From positions 97,261,120 to 97,325,119 of the forward strand of contig OZ020599.1 of assembly GCA_963971535.1 (NCBI GenBank): a DNA stretch of 64,000 bases, in the 5' to 3' direction. Positions 46,178-57,450 of the stretch are shown in pieces. The notes beneath the pieces were generated by a model. That model worked only from the letters and a program-made list of their open reading frames with translations, was not told the DNA's origin and did no database searches. A program made the position numbers and the translations under genes. Each line of letters starts with the position of its first letter. Position 1 is the first letter of the stretch. This stretch comes from Notolepis coatsorum (Eukaryota > Chordata > Actinopteri > Aulopiformes > Paralepididae).

Positions 46178-47737
46178 TCAGTCTGGGACTATGGGAAGGT
46201 GGGTCCTCTCAACATAGGAAAAGAAGGGATCCCACATAGAAAAGAACTTGTCTGTAGATCCTCGGAGTGTGTGTCGGATTTTTTCTAGTTTAATACAGTT
46301 AAGAATAGATTTAACCCAAAGGGCATGGGAAGGGGGTGAGGAGGATTTCCACTGAAGTAGGATTAACCGTCTCGCTAACAAAGTAACAAAGGCCAAGACC
46401 TCTTTGTTAGTATTTGTCAGTTGTAATAAGGGTGAGGAAACACCAAATAGCGCAGTCAGAGGATCTGGTTCCACCTGAGTACTGCATATTTCAGAGAGTG
46501 TATTGAATATGTTTTTCCAAAGGTCCACTAGGGATGGACAGCTCCAAAACATGTGCACATGGTTTGCTGGGGACTGATTACATCGTGGACAGTTAGGTTT
46601 CACACTTTTGTAAATTCTGGATAGTCTCATTGGAGTCCAGTGAGCTCGGTGGATGATTTTACATTGGATGAGACCATGTCGAGCACAGATGGAAGAGGTG
46701 TGGACCTTTTTGAGTGCTTTTTCCCACATGTCGTCAGATATCGCATCCCCCAATTCCTCCTCCCATGAGGACTTAATAATATTTAAGGAGGTGGACTGTA
46801 ATGAGCATAGTTGCCTATAAATTCTCGACAGGGAGCCCTTTAGAGTGGGAAGAGGGGTAAAAAAATTTTCAAGGGGGGAGCTCCAGTAGCTCACCGCGTA
46901 CCTCGGACGCTATTTCGGCGTCGGGGACAACCGTGCGCGTCACGGATCTGGGGTACACGAGTTCGACTCCCGGACTCGCCGTATTTTCTCAGAGTGTCTT
47001 TCCCCCGATCTATACCCCATTCAACCTGTTTCTGTTGGTCATACTTGACCAGAAAAAGCGATAAACGCTAAAAGAACCAGCTGACTGGTCAAAGTAAAAA
47101 AAAAAAAAAAAAAAAAATCAAGTTGTGTTTCACCAGGAAGGATGGGGAACTGGGTATCTAAGCTGCGGACATAGCTCCGGATCTGTAAAAACCTAAAAAA
47201 ATTACTTCTGGGGAGACCGTACTTAACCGATAATTGTTCAAACGTAGCAAAGGTATTGTCGATATAGAGATCTTTAAATGTTCTAATACCGAGACTAGTC
47301 CAGGTTGAAAAAGCGCCATCAATCATAGATGGGGGGAAGGCCGGGTTTGAGGCCACCGGGGCAGCAAAAGATGTTGCGTGAAAGCCAAAGTGGCGCCTAG
47401 ATTGGTTCCAAATTTTCATTGTTGATTTGACACATACATTTTTTGTAAAGGGGATATAAGGGCCTAAACTAGTGGCGTGGGCGAGAGAGGTCAGTGATGC
47501 CGGTACGGACGAGGCTGCCTCCATCTCCAGCCAAACTGGAGGTGAGGACATCCCACTACACTGTAGCCAAAACTGAACGGTCCTAAAGTTGGCAGCCCAG
47601 TAGTAGGACCTAAGATCCGGTAGTCCGAGGCCTCCATCTGATTTGGGCCTCTGTAAGAGCTGCTTTCTTATCCTGGGAGGCTTCTTGTCCCATATATAAG
47701 ACAAAATCAGGCCATCAGTTTTCTTAAAAAAATGCAT
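46178..47737 (-). pseudogene. L1 ORF2 C-terminal region, split by a SINE
   Basis: After the frameshift the product continues with MHFFKKTDGLILSYIWDKK and GGLGLPDLRSYYWAAN to about 47124. After the SINE it resumes at about 46873 through the zinc-knuckle-like CPRCNQSPANHVHMFWSCP and WDPFFSYVE to a stop at 46178. The frame is preserved across the SINE apart from the duplicated TCAAG, so the SINE came later. Confidence 0.8.
46874..47118 (+). mobile_element. tRNA-derived SINE with poly(A) tail
   Basis: The head GGAGCTCCAGTAGCTCACCG and B-box-like CACGAGTTCGACTCCC are tRNA-like. The unique body contains ATACTTGACCAGAAAAAGCG and the tail is 23 A residues (47096-47118). TCAAG flanks at 46869-46873 and 47119-47123. 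A pure poly(A) tail suggests mobilisation by L1, unlike the other SINEs here. Confidence 0.85.
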
Positions 47738-48540
47738 TGGGGAGAAAAATAGGTAGGCATTGAAAGAGATACAAAAATCTTGGGAGGGTGTTCATTTTAA
47801 CAGAGTTAATTCTTGCAGCTAGAGAGAGGTGTAGTATAGACCAGCGTTCAAAATCATCCTTAGTACGAGTTAGGAGGGGGGCAAAGTTGGCCTGAAAGAG
47901 TTTGTTGAATTTGTCTGTAACATGTACCCCGAGATAAGTGAAGCCATCATGGGCAATCCTAAATGGCAGATTGTGTAGAGGAGACTTTTTTGCGGCTATA
48001 TTAAGTGGCATCAGTTCGCTCTTGTTAAGGTTCAGTTTATAGCCCGATAGGCTACCAAAGGATTCGATATTGATAAGGGCAGCGGGGACAGAAACAGAAA
48101 GATCAGATGTATACAATAATAAATCGTCCGCATACAACGATACCTTATGTTCATGGCCGTATCTAACTATACCTTTGATGAGAGGGTTAAGGCGGAGTGC
48201 TATTGCAAGAGGTTCTATGGCAAGGGCAAATAATAAAGGACTTAAAGGGCAACCTTGACGTGTTGAGCGCTGTAGGGGAAACCAACTGGATTGTGTGTCA
48301 TTAGTCCTGACTGAGGCTTGAGGGGATGCATACAAAAGTCGTATCCAAGTAGTGAATTTAGAGCCAAAGCCGAATTTATTTAGGGTGTAGAAAAGGTATT
48401 TCCATTCCACCCTGTCGAATGCCTTCTCTGCGTCTAGGGATATGACAGCCTCAGAAGTATTGGTCATAGAGGGGTTATGTATGATGTTAACTTAGAGATT
48501 AAAGAATGAGTGTCTATTTTTTATAAATCCTGTTTGATCA
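47724..48540 (-). pseudogene. L1 ORF2 reverse transcriptase, partial
   Basis: On the minus strand it begins with DQTGFIKNRHSFFNL, then a stop. It continues with the L1 hallmark ISLDAEKAFDRVEWK, RQGCPLSPLLFALAIEPLA and the catalytic YADDLLLYTSD, then SGYKLNLNKSELMPL and YLGVHVTDKF. The endonuclease and first RT motifs are lost to 5' truncation. The frame shifts near 47733 at a T-run. Confidence 0.85.
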
Positions 48541-48552
48541 GAACACATTGCT

Positions 48553-49149
48553 AATCAAATACAATTCCATGTCAGGGGAGAGGAAAAGGAGGATACAGGG
48601 GGGAGGGGGAGATGTGAAAAAAAGGCATTGAAAGGAACTTCCACAACAGAGAGCCTTCGTCTTTTTATTATAATTTTATATATATATATTCAAGGCCTCA
48701 AGATATATATATATATATATCTTGAGGCCTTGAATCACAGTTTGTGTTGAATTATATGGAAATGCAAGTAAACATGTTAGGAGAAATAGAGTTCAAAGTA
48801 GATCTTTAGAGGTCCAGTCTGCTGATTTTCCAGGAGGTAATGAAGGAATTATCTTCTTATTGACTGTGTTCTTCTTAGTCCGGCAATAGAGGCCTTGGAA
48901 TGTAGTTCTCTTTCCTCCAACATGGCTGCCTGTAACCAGTTGGTACCCACTTTCGAAAGAGAATGGCTAATTAATTTATGCGCAGTGGCTATAGAGCAGA
49001 TAAACCATTAAACAAGCTTGATGTTACTGTTCCACTGAGACTTGTTTACAAGATCCGGTAATAAGACACCAATTTTCTTGATATAGCAACTGTTGTAGCA
49101 CCTAAACGGACTACAACGTATTATGCATACTACACCTGTGTATACTGTA
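48553..49149. other. No gene recognised; 46-bp palindrome
   Basis: 48689-48734 is a perfect palindrome with a TTCAAGGCCTCAAG arm and a central AT repeat. The rest is unidentified. Confidence 0.5.
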
Positions 49150-49475
49150 TACTTACTTACTCATAGTATATGTTTAGATTCTAGTGTTTATTGTAACCAT
49201 ATTTATTGTAATGCATAATATAATTGATAGGGAATACAGACCCTCATCTACACCTTGATTACACTGCCTACTTGCTCATATGTGTATACTCGGAGCTAAT
49301 TATATTGTTATATTGTTTGTTTACACTGCCTATTTGAACTTTTCTACTGTACTATCATTATTACCTGTATTAGCCTATGTCTTCTACTACTATATACTCG
49401 TACCTCCCCTCCCCCACGTTGCTATGATGCCTGAATTTCCCCAAGGGGATCAATAAAGGAATATCTCATCCCTCA
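49150..49475 (+). mobile_element. LINE 3' end
   Basis: TGTTTACACTGCCTATTTG, TCGTACCTCCCCTCCCCCAC, CTGAATTTCCCCAAGGGGAT, CAATAAAGGAATATCTCATC is a widespread teleost non-LTR 3' end. It is repeated at 63797-63985 and, altered, at 5500-5700. Confidence 0.75.
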
Positions 49476-49954
49476 CAACGTGGAGCACAAAGTTGCATTA
49501 CAGACAGTCTGCCTCAGGGGAAGAATCAGAGCTTAGAGTTCATTTGCAAAAACCTGTATCTCCGTTTTCTTTTATTGTGTATTTCAGTGTATCAATCACA
49601 CTGCAGTCTGGTTGTTTTTGATCAAGTAAAAATAACTTAATAACAGAATACAGGTAACTTACAAAATCTTTATTGAAAATGAGTTTTATTTCAAATGTAA
49701 AGGCTGCTTTTGTGTTACCTGAATATGTTGCAGCTTTTCTCTTCTTGGCTACACCCTAAAGGACATAAAATCACCCTAACATTTTGTAAAAAAAAACAAA
49801 ACATCTTAAAATAATTATTTGAGCCAAAGTCACACTGCAATAGGGATGGCTAGCCCTATAGTTCCAGGTAGCAGCCATATTGCGTCACCTGACCTGCATA
49901 CTGCACGCTGATACGCTGAACAAAAAAAATCAGCACTGGTGTTTGCCGGCTTCT
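49476..49954. other. No gene recognised
   Basis: Unidentified AT-rich sequence. Confidence 0.35.
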
Positions 49955-50015
49955 GAATAGAATAGAATAAAATAGAAGTACTTTATTGATCCCTAGGGAA
50001 ATTCAGCACCCCAGA
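49955..50015 (-). mobile_element. LINE 3' tail
   Basis: GAATAGAATAGAATAAAATA, GAAGTACTTTATTGATCCCT, AGGGAAATTCAG is the complement of the same kind of 3' end with an ATTCT-type tail. Confidence 0.7.
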
Positions 50016-50846
50016 TCGCTCACAATGAACAAAACGTGAACTCGCAATGCATTTTTTATGGACAATAACTCAGTTCAGACTGGACTTTGTCCTAACGGTA
50101 ACTCATGGCAGTCGGTTTATTTGTTTCATGGATGGCGTTTATAGGTTCTTCTGTCATTTAACTCTTCAAATGTTATCTTTAACATGCATGCAGTCAACAT
50201 GTGTAATGTTGACTGCTAAGTAATGAAGGAAGGAGATCACTGGGAGGAGAGATGCTGCATGCGTGGGGGAGCGATTCTTGTGTCAAATTGCCTGCAGCGA
50301 AACCCTGTCTCATGAATGCCAAGCTAAATTGATTATGTCACGATAATTTCATATACTGTTCAGAACGTCGGCTGTGTGGTTTTCTGACACCACTTGAACA
50401 GATTGGCCCTCTCCACAGGAGTATCATCCTAATGTCTTCTGGTCGATTACAAGATTAGCTTCCAAGATTTCCGTTAATGTTCCATGTGCTGACAAGTGTA
50501 CGAGATTCCGAAAATTAGAACTTTCAACACGCCGCCACACTGGAACATCCGTCCAAATGACGCATTTGCCGCGCCACCAACACATCGATCTACTGAGCGT
50601 CTACGCACCGAACCCAAATCAATTTCCATGACAACGTGATCAAGCTCTTTTTTACGGCAGCCGTCTCATGGCGTACCGAGTGAAATGACTGTTTGGGGAA
50701 TGTTTATTCTATCAAGTCAAGTTCTGCGGCTGAGACTTTAATGTGCCAATCTGAAGATTAACACCGTGGGATGCCCAGCCTTCTGGCCAGTGGCGGCTGT
50801 TGAAAAATATTCGAGGTGGGGCTGTGCCATATTCAATAAGTTTCAC
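50016..50846. other. No gene recognised
   Basis: Unidentified sequence. Confidence 0.35.
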
Positions 50847-50975
50847 AGGGTTCGCACAAGGTCCTTGAAGTGCTTAAAGTGCTTGATTTTTTACCAAAAA
50901 AAGTCAAGGCCTGGAATTCCTTGAAAACAGCCAATTTTTTAACAAGGTGCTTAAAAGTCCTTGAAATTCGGGGGG
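50847..50975. mobile_element. Possible DNA-transposon fragment
   Basis: CAGGGTTCGCACAAGGTCCT followed by repeated CCTTGAA/TGCTTAAA words is familiar from fish DNA-transposon ends. There is no partner end. Confidence 0.3.
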
Positions 50976-53900
50976 TTGGGCCCTCTATCATTCAGCCCTA
51001 CCGCACTGATTGGTCGGCGCGGCACAGGGTAGTGAGGGGGGGGGGGGGGGGGGTGGGTAGGGAATTCCCTGACTCCTCGCCTGTAATGGTCGGTTGAGTC
51101 ATGGGATTCCCCCGCCATAGAATACGTCACTGGGCGTGTTTCTATTGGTTGCCAACTTCCGTGAGTTCTTTACAGGCCCCATGTGTGGTTCTCTGTTATT
51201 GTCAAGTTGGTGTTGCGGTGCATAGGAACTCAAGAGTTCTGCTACGCTCGGTATATATGTATCTTGAGCCTTTGGTCACGTGGCTCAATGTTACATAAAA
51301 GTTTGCCTTTGAGAACCAATGGTTCTCGAGCCGTAACGGCCCATGGGGCAGGAGCCTATCTCCTGTTTCCGTAGCGTGAGGCAACTTGATGTACAAGTAC
51401 ACCCCTTGGACATGACGCTAGTATGTCGCAAGGACTTCCCCCCAAACCAACCCTTGATGCTGAGTGTCAAGCAGGGAGGCTATGGGTACCATTTTTTAAA
51501 TAGTCTTTGGTATGACTCGGCCGGGGCTTGAACTCCCAGCCTCCCGAACTCAGGGCGGACACTCTACCCACGAGGCCACTGAGCCAATGTTACATAAGCT
51601 ATTCAATTTATTGCTCACGTGGGAAGTCTCTCTGGGGGTTCCCCGTCCCCTCCTTTATGGAGCAGGTTGACGGGGTATTGTTTAGGGAATTCCCTGACTC
51701 CTCGCCTGTAATGGTCGGTTGAGTCATGGGATTCCCCCCGTCATAGGGTACGTCGCTCCCCGTCCCCTCTTTTATGGAGCATGGTTGACGGGGTGTTGTT
51801 TTTCCCTCAGCTGCGTCGTATGGGACCCAGTTCCGTATTTTTTTCTGTAAAAAAAGCGGCTTCTTGTCGTTCTCCCAGGCGGCTTGGAGGAACGGTATCT
51901 GGGTTCTTGTTAGAATGTCCATTGATATGTTTTGGGTCTCGACGTGTACATAGTGCTGGCCCTGGGTGCTTCTGATAGGAACCACGCATGGGCTTGCACG
52001 CCTTGGTTGCTCATCATTGAAACAGCGTTTTTATGGGGCAACTGGGATGGAGTTTGTCTCTTCCGAGCGCCAGTGTACTAGGCTTGTCTCGACGAATTAT
52101 CGTTCATATCTGGGGGATATTAACAGAATAGATCAAAGTATTGGTAGAGGGGTCTCACGCCCTTGGGGTGGGCCACCGGGCGCGGTACGAAGGGGACCGT
52201 CTGGGTGGCGCCCTCTATAATGTTTTGGATCGACACGCGTACCTACCCCCCTCCTGGGACTGGGGATGGCGGCGTGATTAGGGCACAGGACTGATTCTGG
52301 TCACGCCGGACCAGGTCAGTTAACCCGTTGTCCGCCGGGGCGCAGATCTGCTGTTCTGGTACCCTGAGGGACTTGTGCTTTTTTCGGGGGGGAAAATGCC
52401 GGGTCGGCCCGGGCGTTGCACGGGTTGACGTTATGGAGATGTTTGTGGTTATGTTACTACGTGTTACCCCTCACTGGTCCATGTTGTGTTGTACCTTGCG
52501 CTGTGCTGAAGGAGCCTGGTCCTTCTCCATTCTTTTTCGCCCCTCTCTTCTCCTGCTTAGGCAGGGCTGGGAGGGGGCTGTTGAGGTGGTTCTTGTAGAA
52601 CTCCTCTGGCATCCCTGTGTACGTCCCGGTCCGCCGGGCCCGGGTTTGAAATAGTTTTCGTCAACCTGTTGGCCTGGGTTAACCCCTTCTTGAAAACTGA
52701 AACACTTGTACTGCGGTATAGCCAGTGTATACCCGCAGTTGTGTTTTGGAGTTTTTTCTTGGGGGGTTATAGGAACAACCGCCTCATGTTAGAACCAAGG
52801 GGGTGGTTGGTTCCCTGGTGTGTTGGTAGCGGAGTCAACTCTCGGGGTAGGCCGGGTTTGGCCCCGTCTACCTGTGAGTGTGCCCCCGCACCTTTCATGA
52901 CGTCTGCCAATCATGTCAGCCTTCTCTGCCTCGGCCCCTCTAGAGAGTTGAGTTTTTTTTTGTGGAGGCTGCGACATGGTGCACAGCATGCCAGCATACG
53001 CCCCTTCCGCCGGGGTGCTGTTTCAGCAGACCCCTTTGGCGCCTGTCTAGTCCGCAGTGCTAGAGGCTCAGGTCGAGTGGCCTGTTGCCTGGATTGAGGG
53101 ATCGACCTCTTTTGGGGGTCGTCTCCCCGGTGCGCTGCCTGGTCCCACTGTGGGTGTAGCCTCTTGAGTGCTTCAGGGCGGCGTGCTGTAGGGGGGAAGG
53201 GCCTGCTCTTGGATGGGCCCTGTCCGAATACGCTGGCGATGTGGGGGGTGGTGTCACTAGTGACCGCCTGGTGGGGTCTCGATGCTGCGGCGTTGTTGGC
53301 CTCTCCAGGCCCCCTTTTCCGGAGAGGTCCAGTCCCTTCCTGGGTCTGGGTCCTCCTTCGTGCTCCGCTGCTACGGCCTTGCCACAGGGTTGGGCTTTTG
53401 TTCTTGACCCCATGATATTAGGGGTTGTAACGGGGGTTTGTTCCTTTCCGTTCGTTCCCTAGTGGCATGTGGGTTGCGCGTTTGTGTAGTCGTGGGTAAG
53501 TCCCACAGTCTGCTCACCCTGTGCGTTGAGTTGCTAAACTCCTCTTCGCACAGTCGGATCCGATACCCTCCCGTCCTCCGCTAGGGGGGTCCGGGGGCTC
53601 GGGTCCTCCCCGGTTCTGATGGTTGTGGGGGGCCTCAGCGGATACATTTGTCGAGCTCTCGCTCTGCTTAGCTCCTGTATTACAGTATGATGCAGAGCGG
53701 AGCTATACGATATATAACGTACGGTTATGTATATAACCATAGTTATATGAGTATAGTGACGCTCTGCGTCGGACTCACTGAGGACCCCGTGGTCTTGCCT
53801 TTGTGGTGAAAGACTTGGGAAGGAGCTGTTAGTATGGCCACACCCCTGCTTATGTAGAGGAGCGGATGGGGGTGTGGCCAGACAGATGAGGTGTGTAAAG

Positions 53901-54007
53901 GTGCATGTGAAAATTTATTCAGTGCTAATACTGATATGGAAGAGTATTACAGTATGACACAGAGCGTCACTATACTCATATAACTATGGTTATATACATA
54001 ACCGTAC
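50976..54007 (+). mobile_element. DIRS-like element C (degenerate)
   Basis: The right end has the DIRS-type arrangement. CTCAGCGGATACATTTGTCG comes first, then a terminal repeat (53690-53715), a GTT-bearing junction on the complementary strand (53720-53722 region), and an inverted pair: 53716-53775 complements 53955-54007. The body is GC-rich, with a scrap similar to the LILVTPD/ILVAPD region of element B near 52295-52325 but no intact domain. It is interrupted by a SINE at 51299-51585. The left end is not found, so the start is approximate. Confidence 0.5.
51299..51585 (-). mobile_element. tRNA-derived SINE with 12-bp target duplication
   Basis: AATGTTACATAA flanks at 51287-51298 and 51586-51597. 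On the minus strand the head GGCTCAGTGGCCTCGTGGGT (A-box-like) is followed by GGGAGTTCAAGCCCCGGCCG (B-box-like). The body includes ATAGCCTCCCTGCTTGACAC and AAACAGGAGATAGGCTCCTG, a layout common to a fish SINE family. It is not a functional tRNA, because the element continues well past the tRNA-like part. Confidence 0.85.
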
Positions 54008-54042
54008 GTTAACCTTCTGTAGTGTGGTAGTGAAAGGTTATC
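54008..54042. mobile_element. Single TTAA-family unit between elements C and A
   Basis: GTTAACCTTCTGTAGTGTGG followed by TAGTGAAAGGTTATC. GTT at 54008-54010 ends element C. GAT on the minus strand (54040-54042) stands where GTT is expected at the 3' end of element A. Confidence 0.8.
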
Positions 54043-54622
54043 GACAGGTTATGTATATAACCTAGTTATATGAGTACTGGCTAAGCGTCCCGCTCTTAAG
54101 CCATACCGAGATATACCTCATCTCATGTACCTACTGTACACCATCAACGAAAAACAAATACACCCACCACCTGCCGGGCCCCGCCCCTATAGAGGCGTAC
54201 TCTATAAAATACTAGGCATGGTCACCAAACACTCTTCCTTGCAAAAAACCCGTTTCCAGGAAAATATTCCCCAAGGGAACTCAGGGCCGCTTAAGAGCGG
54301 GATGCTTAGCCAGTACTCATATAACTAGGTTATATACATAACCTGTCGTTATATAGCGTACTTGGCCATCGCGTCCCGCTCTTAAGCCATACCGAGATAT
54401 GGGGAAGAGCGGATGCGAGGCCCGACAGATGCACCCCCTGAGGACCCGTAAGCCCACATCAAAGGGTTGGGGAGTCCCGTCACCCCATCCTTCCTAATGA
54501 AGGGGGGGCGCAGTCAACTCCACCCGAGTGCGAGCAAGAGGGAACTAGAACCCCTTGAACACACAGCACAGGCGGAACCACGTGTGACCCAACACATTGT
54601 GGCCCATACCCACACACCCCTG

Positions 54623-55800
54623 CTACCCTACCAAAGGACGGGAAGCAGGAGAGGCCACAGACCCCAGAACCGCCTGGGAGACAGAACCCCCGGTCATGTC
54701 CATGAGGTAAAACCTTACAAAGGGGCCCGGGGAGGACCATGAAGCTGCAGCACAGATGTCCTCCACAGAGGCCCCACCCAGCAGAGCGGCAGAGGCTGCC
54801 ACCCCACGAGTGGAGTGCGCCCTGACGCCCCCAGGGAGATCCAGCCCGGCCAATGTGTAGCAGAGGGCAATGCCCTCGCACAACCAATGGGACAGGCGCT
54901 GTTTCGATAGTGCCTTACCGGCACGAGAACCACCGTGACAGAAAAAAAGCTGATCGGTAGCCCTGAGGCCCTGAGTACAGCTGAGGTAAATCCCCAAGCA
55001 CGGACCGGACATGACAGGTGAAGGCCCGCCTCCAACTCACTAGCGTGAGGAGGTGGATGAAACGCCTGAACCACAATATCCCTGGAGCAGAAGGAACTCC
55101 GGATATTTTTAGGCACGAAGGCAGGATTAGGCCGCAGAGTGGCACCGCAATCGGAACGAAAGACAGGCACTCTGGTCGTACCGAGAGAGCACAAAGCACA
55201 CCCACGCGTTCAGCGGAGGTGACGGCCAGCAAGAACGCGGTCTTGAACGACAGCTGTTCCAACGGCGCTTGCTCAAGAGGCTCAAACGGGCCAAGGACAA
55301 CCGACCGAGGACCAATTGAAGATCCCAACTCGGAGCCAAAGAGCGTTTTACCGGCTTAACGCGTCGGGCGCCAAGCAGGAAACGCTTCACAAGAGGGTGG
55401 CTGAACAAAACATCACCCTCAAATCCCTCATGATAAGAGGATATAGCTGCTGCATATACCCTCACCGTCGAAGCCGACAGTCTATCAAGGAGAGACTGGA
55501 GGTAACAAGGACAGTATCCAGGGGGCAGGACACCGGTCCCTGCCCCCCGCCTTACACCACTCTTGGAACATACGCCATCTGCCCGCGTAAGCGCGACAGT
55601 GGCGTACCCGTCCCAACAACTGACCTAACAGATGTATGGGGAATGAATCCCAGGCGGCACGGCATCGGTCCCAGACCTGCCTGGCTATGTCCGGACGTAA
55701 TCCCCACCCGTCAGGATGAGGCACGAAAATACTGTAGAATGAGCAAGCCCATGTACACAACGTTAAGGGGAGGCGGACCAGAGAGAACCAGTCCCGCATT
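54623..55800 (-). pseudogene. DIRS tyrosine recombinase, frameshifted (element A)
   Basis: In several minus-strand frames it carries YAGRWRMFQEWCKAG, VYAAAISSYHEGFEGD, FKTAFLLAVTSAERVG (with the arginine-containing ERVG block), then KALSKQRLSHWLCEGIALC. The last is followed by the catalytic AHSTRG and the terminal SWSSPGPFVRFYLMDMTGGS with the probable nucleophile tyrosine. The stop is at 54623. The catalytic HSTRG stretch is intact here but has lost residues in element B. At least two frame changes make it non-functional. Confidence 0.8.
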
Positions 55801-56099
55801 CATTCATAATATTCACAACAGCACACCAGCCCCAGACCTTAGCCCATTTACCCATGAAGGTAAACAAAGCCCCCCCCCCCCGCACTACTCCCCCAATAGA
55901 CACCGATTGACCATCAGCATGAATGGTTGAGAGGAGAGAAAACTGTAGCATAGACAGACATTCTCGTAGCAGAGAGACAGAACAAAACAGTAGCCCACTA
56001 TAGCATAGCGTTCAACGCTACTATGGACAGAAAACAGTCAGCTGAGCCACAAAACGGGCCGCCGCTAAGTCCCATCCTGCAGTAGTATAGCTCTACTGC

Positions 56100-56716
56100 C
56101 ACCCGCCGAGCCTCAAGCATCGGCTTCCGGGTGGGAACACCGTTCAAACCCCGCCGGGGCACAGGATTAACGCTACCTGGCTAGGCTACCTAGCCACGGC
56201 ACACCCTGTTGTCAACCCATTTACCCGTAAAAAAGGGTAAAATAGGACTCAGCAAAACCCCCACATTAGCTACCGACTGACCTTCATTGATGAACCGGGC
56301 AAGAGGAGGGAAAAGCAGCAACATCCCACGGCGGAGACATTAGAACAGCGTAGCAGTAGTGTTAGCATTTAGCATTAGCATTAGCATTTAGCGTTAGCAT
56401 TAGTTGTTTAGCAGCACGCTTCCAGGATCGCTTGGAACCCGTCCACTGCAGTGAAACGTTCACCAAACCATCCCGCCCCTGGCGCCGACACACAACATGG
56501 TTGTGTAACAAAACAAACCAGCATTACTAACACTAGCATCAATGCCTGATGACACAGGGCCTACCTGTGTACAAGCCGGCTCGATAGCCAACCTTGCACG
56601 CTGCTCCTTGATCTGCTGCCACCAGACGAGGAAACATCAGAATGTCCCGAAGATTCCAGGGGTAAGCAAACCTCCGGTAAGCATTCAACATTACGCAATT
56701 TCTCTAATCTTTTCAT
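56100..56716 (-). pseudogene. DIRS gag-like N-terminal remnant (element A)
   Basis: The minus-strand start (MKRLEKLRNVE-like) matches the start of the frame at 57451 in element B. The homologous sequence drifts through frame breaks and ends near 56100 before the deletion junction. Gag-like proteins of DIRS elements are thought to package the element RNA. Confidence 0.6.
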
Positions 56717-56942
56717 AGCACTAGTTACATAGGGCGTCTTGCGACCGCTATGATGGAAACTAAATAGAGGACGAGTGTTTGGTGACCATGCATAGTATTT
56801 TATAGAGTACGCCTCTATAGGGGCGGGGCCCGGCAGGTGGTGGCTGTATTTGTTTTTTGTTGATGGTGTACAGTAGGTACATGAGATGAGGTATATCTCG
56901 GTATGGCTTAAGAGCGGGACGCGATGGCCAAGTACGCTATAT

Positions 56943-57220
56943 AACCTTCTGTAGTGTGGTAGTGAAATGTTAACCTTCTGCAGTGTGGTAGTGAAAGGTT
57001 CTGCAGTGTGGTAGTGAAAGGTTAACCTTCTGCAGTGTGGTAGCGAAAGGTTAACCTTCTGTGGTGTGGTAGTGAAAGGTTAACCTTCTGTAGTGTGGTA
57101 GTGAAAGGTTCTGCAGTGTGGTAGTGAAAGGTTAACCTTCTGCAGTGTGGTAGTGAAAGGTTAACCTTCTGTGGTGTGGCAGTGAAAGGTTAACCTTCTG
57201 TAGTGTGGTAGTGAAAGGTT
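56943..57220. mobile_element. TTAA-family array between elements A and B
   Basis: About nine head-to-tail units of GTGTGGTAGTGAAAGGTTAA type lie in one orientation. Two larger blocks are almost repeated (56985-57090 and 57105-57200). It begins with the AAC that abuts element A and ends with the GTT (57218-57220) that abuts element B. Confidence 0.9.
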
Positions 57221-57450
57221 ATATATTCGTACTTGGCTTATCGCATCCCGCTCTTAAGCCCTATCGAGATACCCCTTATCTCATGTACCTATTGTACTCC
57301 ATCACGGAAAAAACACATACACCCACACCTGACCGGGTCCCGCCTCTATGGAAGCGCAGCCTATAAGACCGTAACCATGGTCACCAATACACCCTTCCTC
57401 TATTTTCGTTCCATCATATCGGATGCAGTGCACCTTATGTAACTAGCGGT

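Larger units (their letters stand above)
45731..48541 (-). mobile_element. 5'-truncated L1-type LINE with 11-bp target duplications
   Basis: AACACATTGCT flanks the block at 45720-45730 and 48542-48552. A T-run follows the left copy, as expected for the poly(A) end of a minus-strand element. The body encodes the ORF2 reverse transcriptase C-terminal half and downstream region on the minus strand. A SINE lies inside at 46874-47118. Confidence 0.88.
54043..56942 (-). mobile_element. DIRS-like element A, internally deleted
   Basis: It is about 2.9 kb on the minus strand. Its 5' end (ATATAGCGTACTTGG after GTT) is at 56942 and its 3' end (CATAACCTGTC) at 54043. The internal complementary region occupies 54043-54345, with the junction CCTGTC-GTT-ATATAGCG at about 54337-54353. 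A gag-like start (ATG at 56716) is followed within about 900 bp by recombinase sequence. The RT, most of the RNase H and the methylase-like region are missing. Confidence 0.85.

Noticed and set aside
51430-51590. A minus-strand tRNA gene (A- and B-box-like sequence)
   Set aside because: The tRNA-like part continues into a longer SINE body and the whole unit has 12-bp target duplications, so it is a retroposon.
55316-55930. 204-codon plus-strand frame
   Set aside because: It lies antisense to the recombinase remnant of element A and has no family resemblance.
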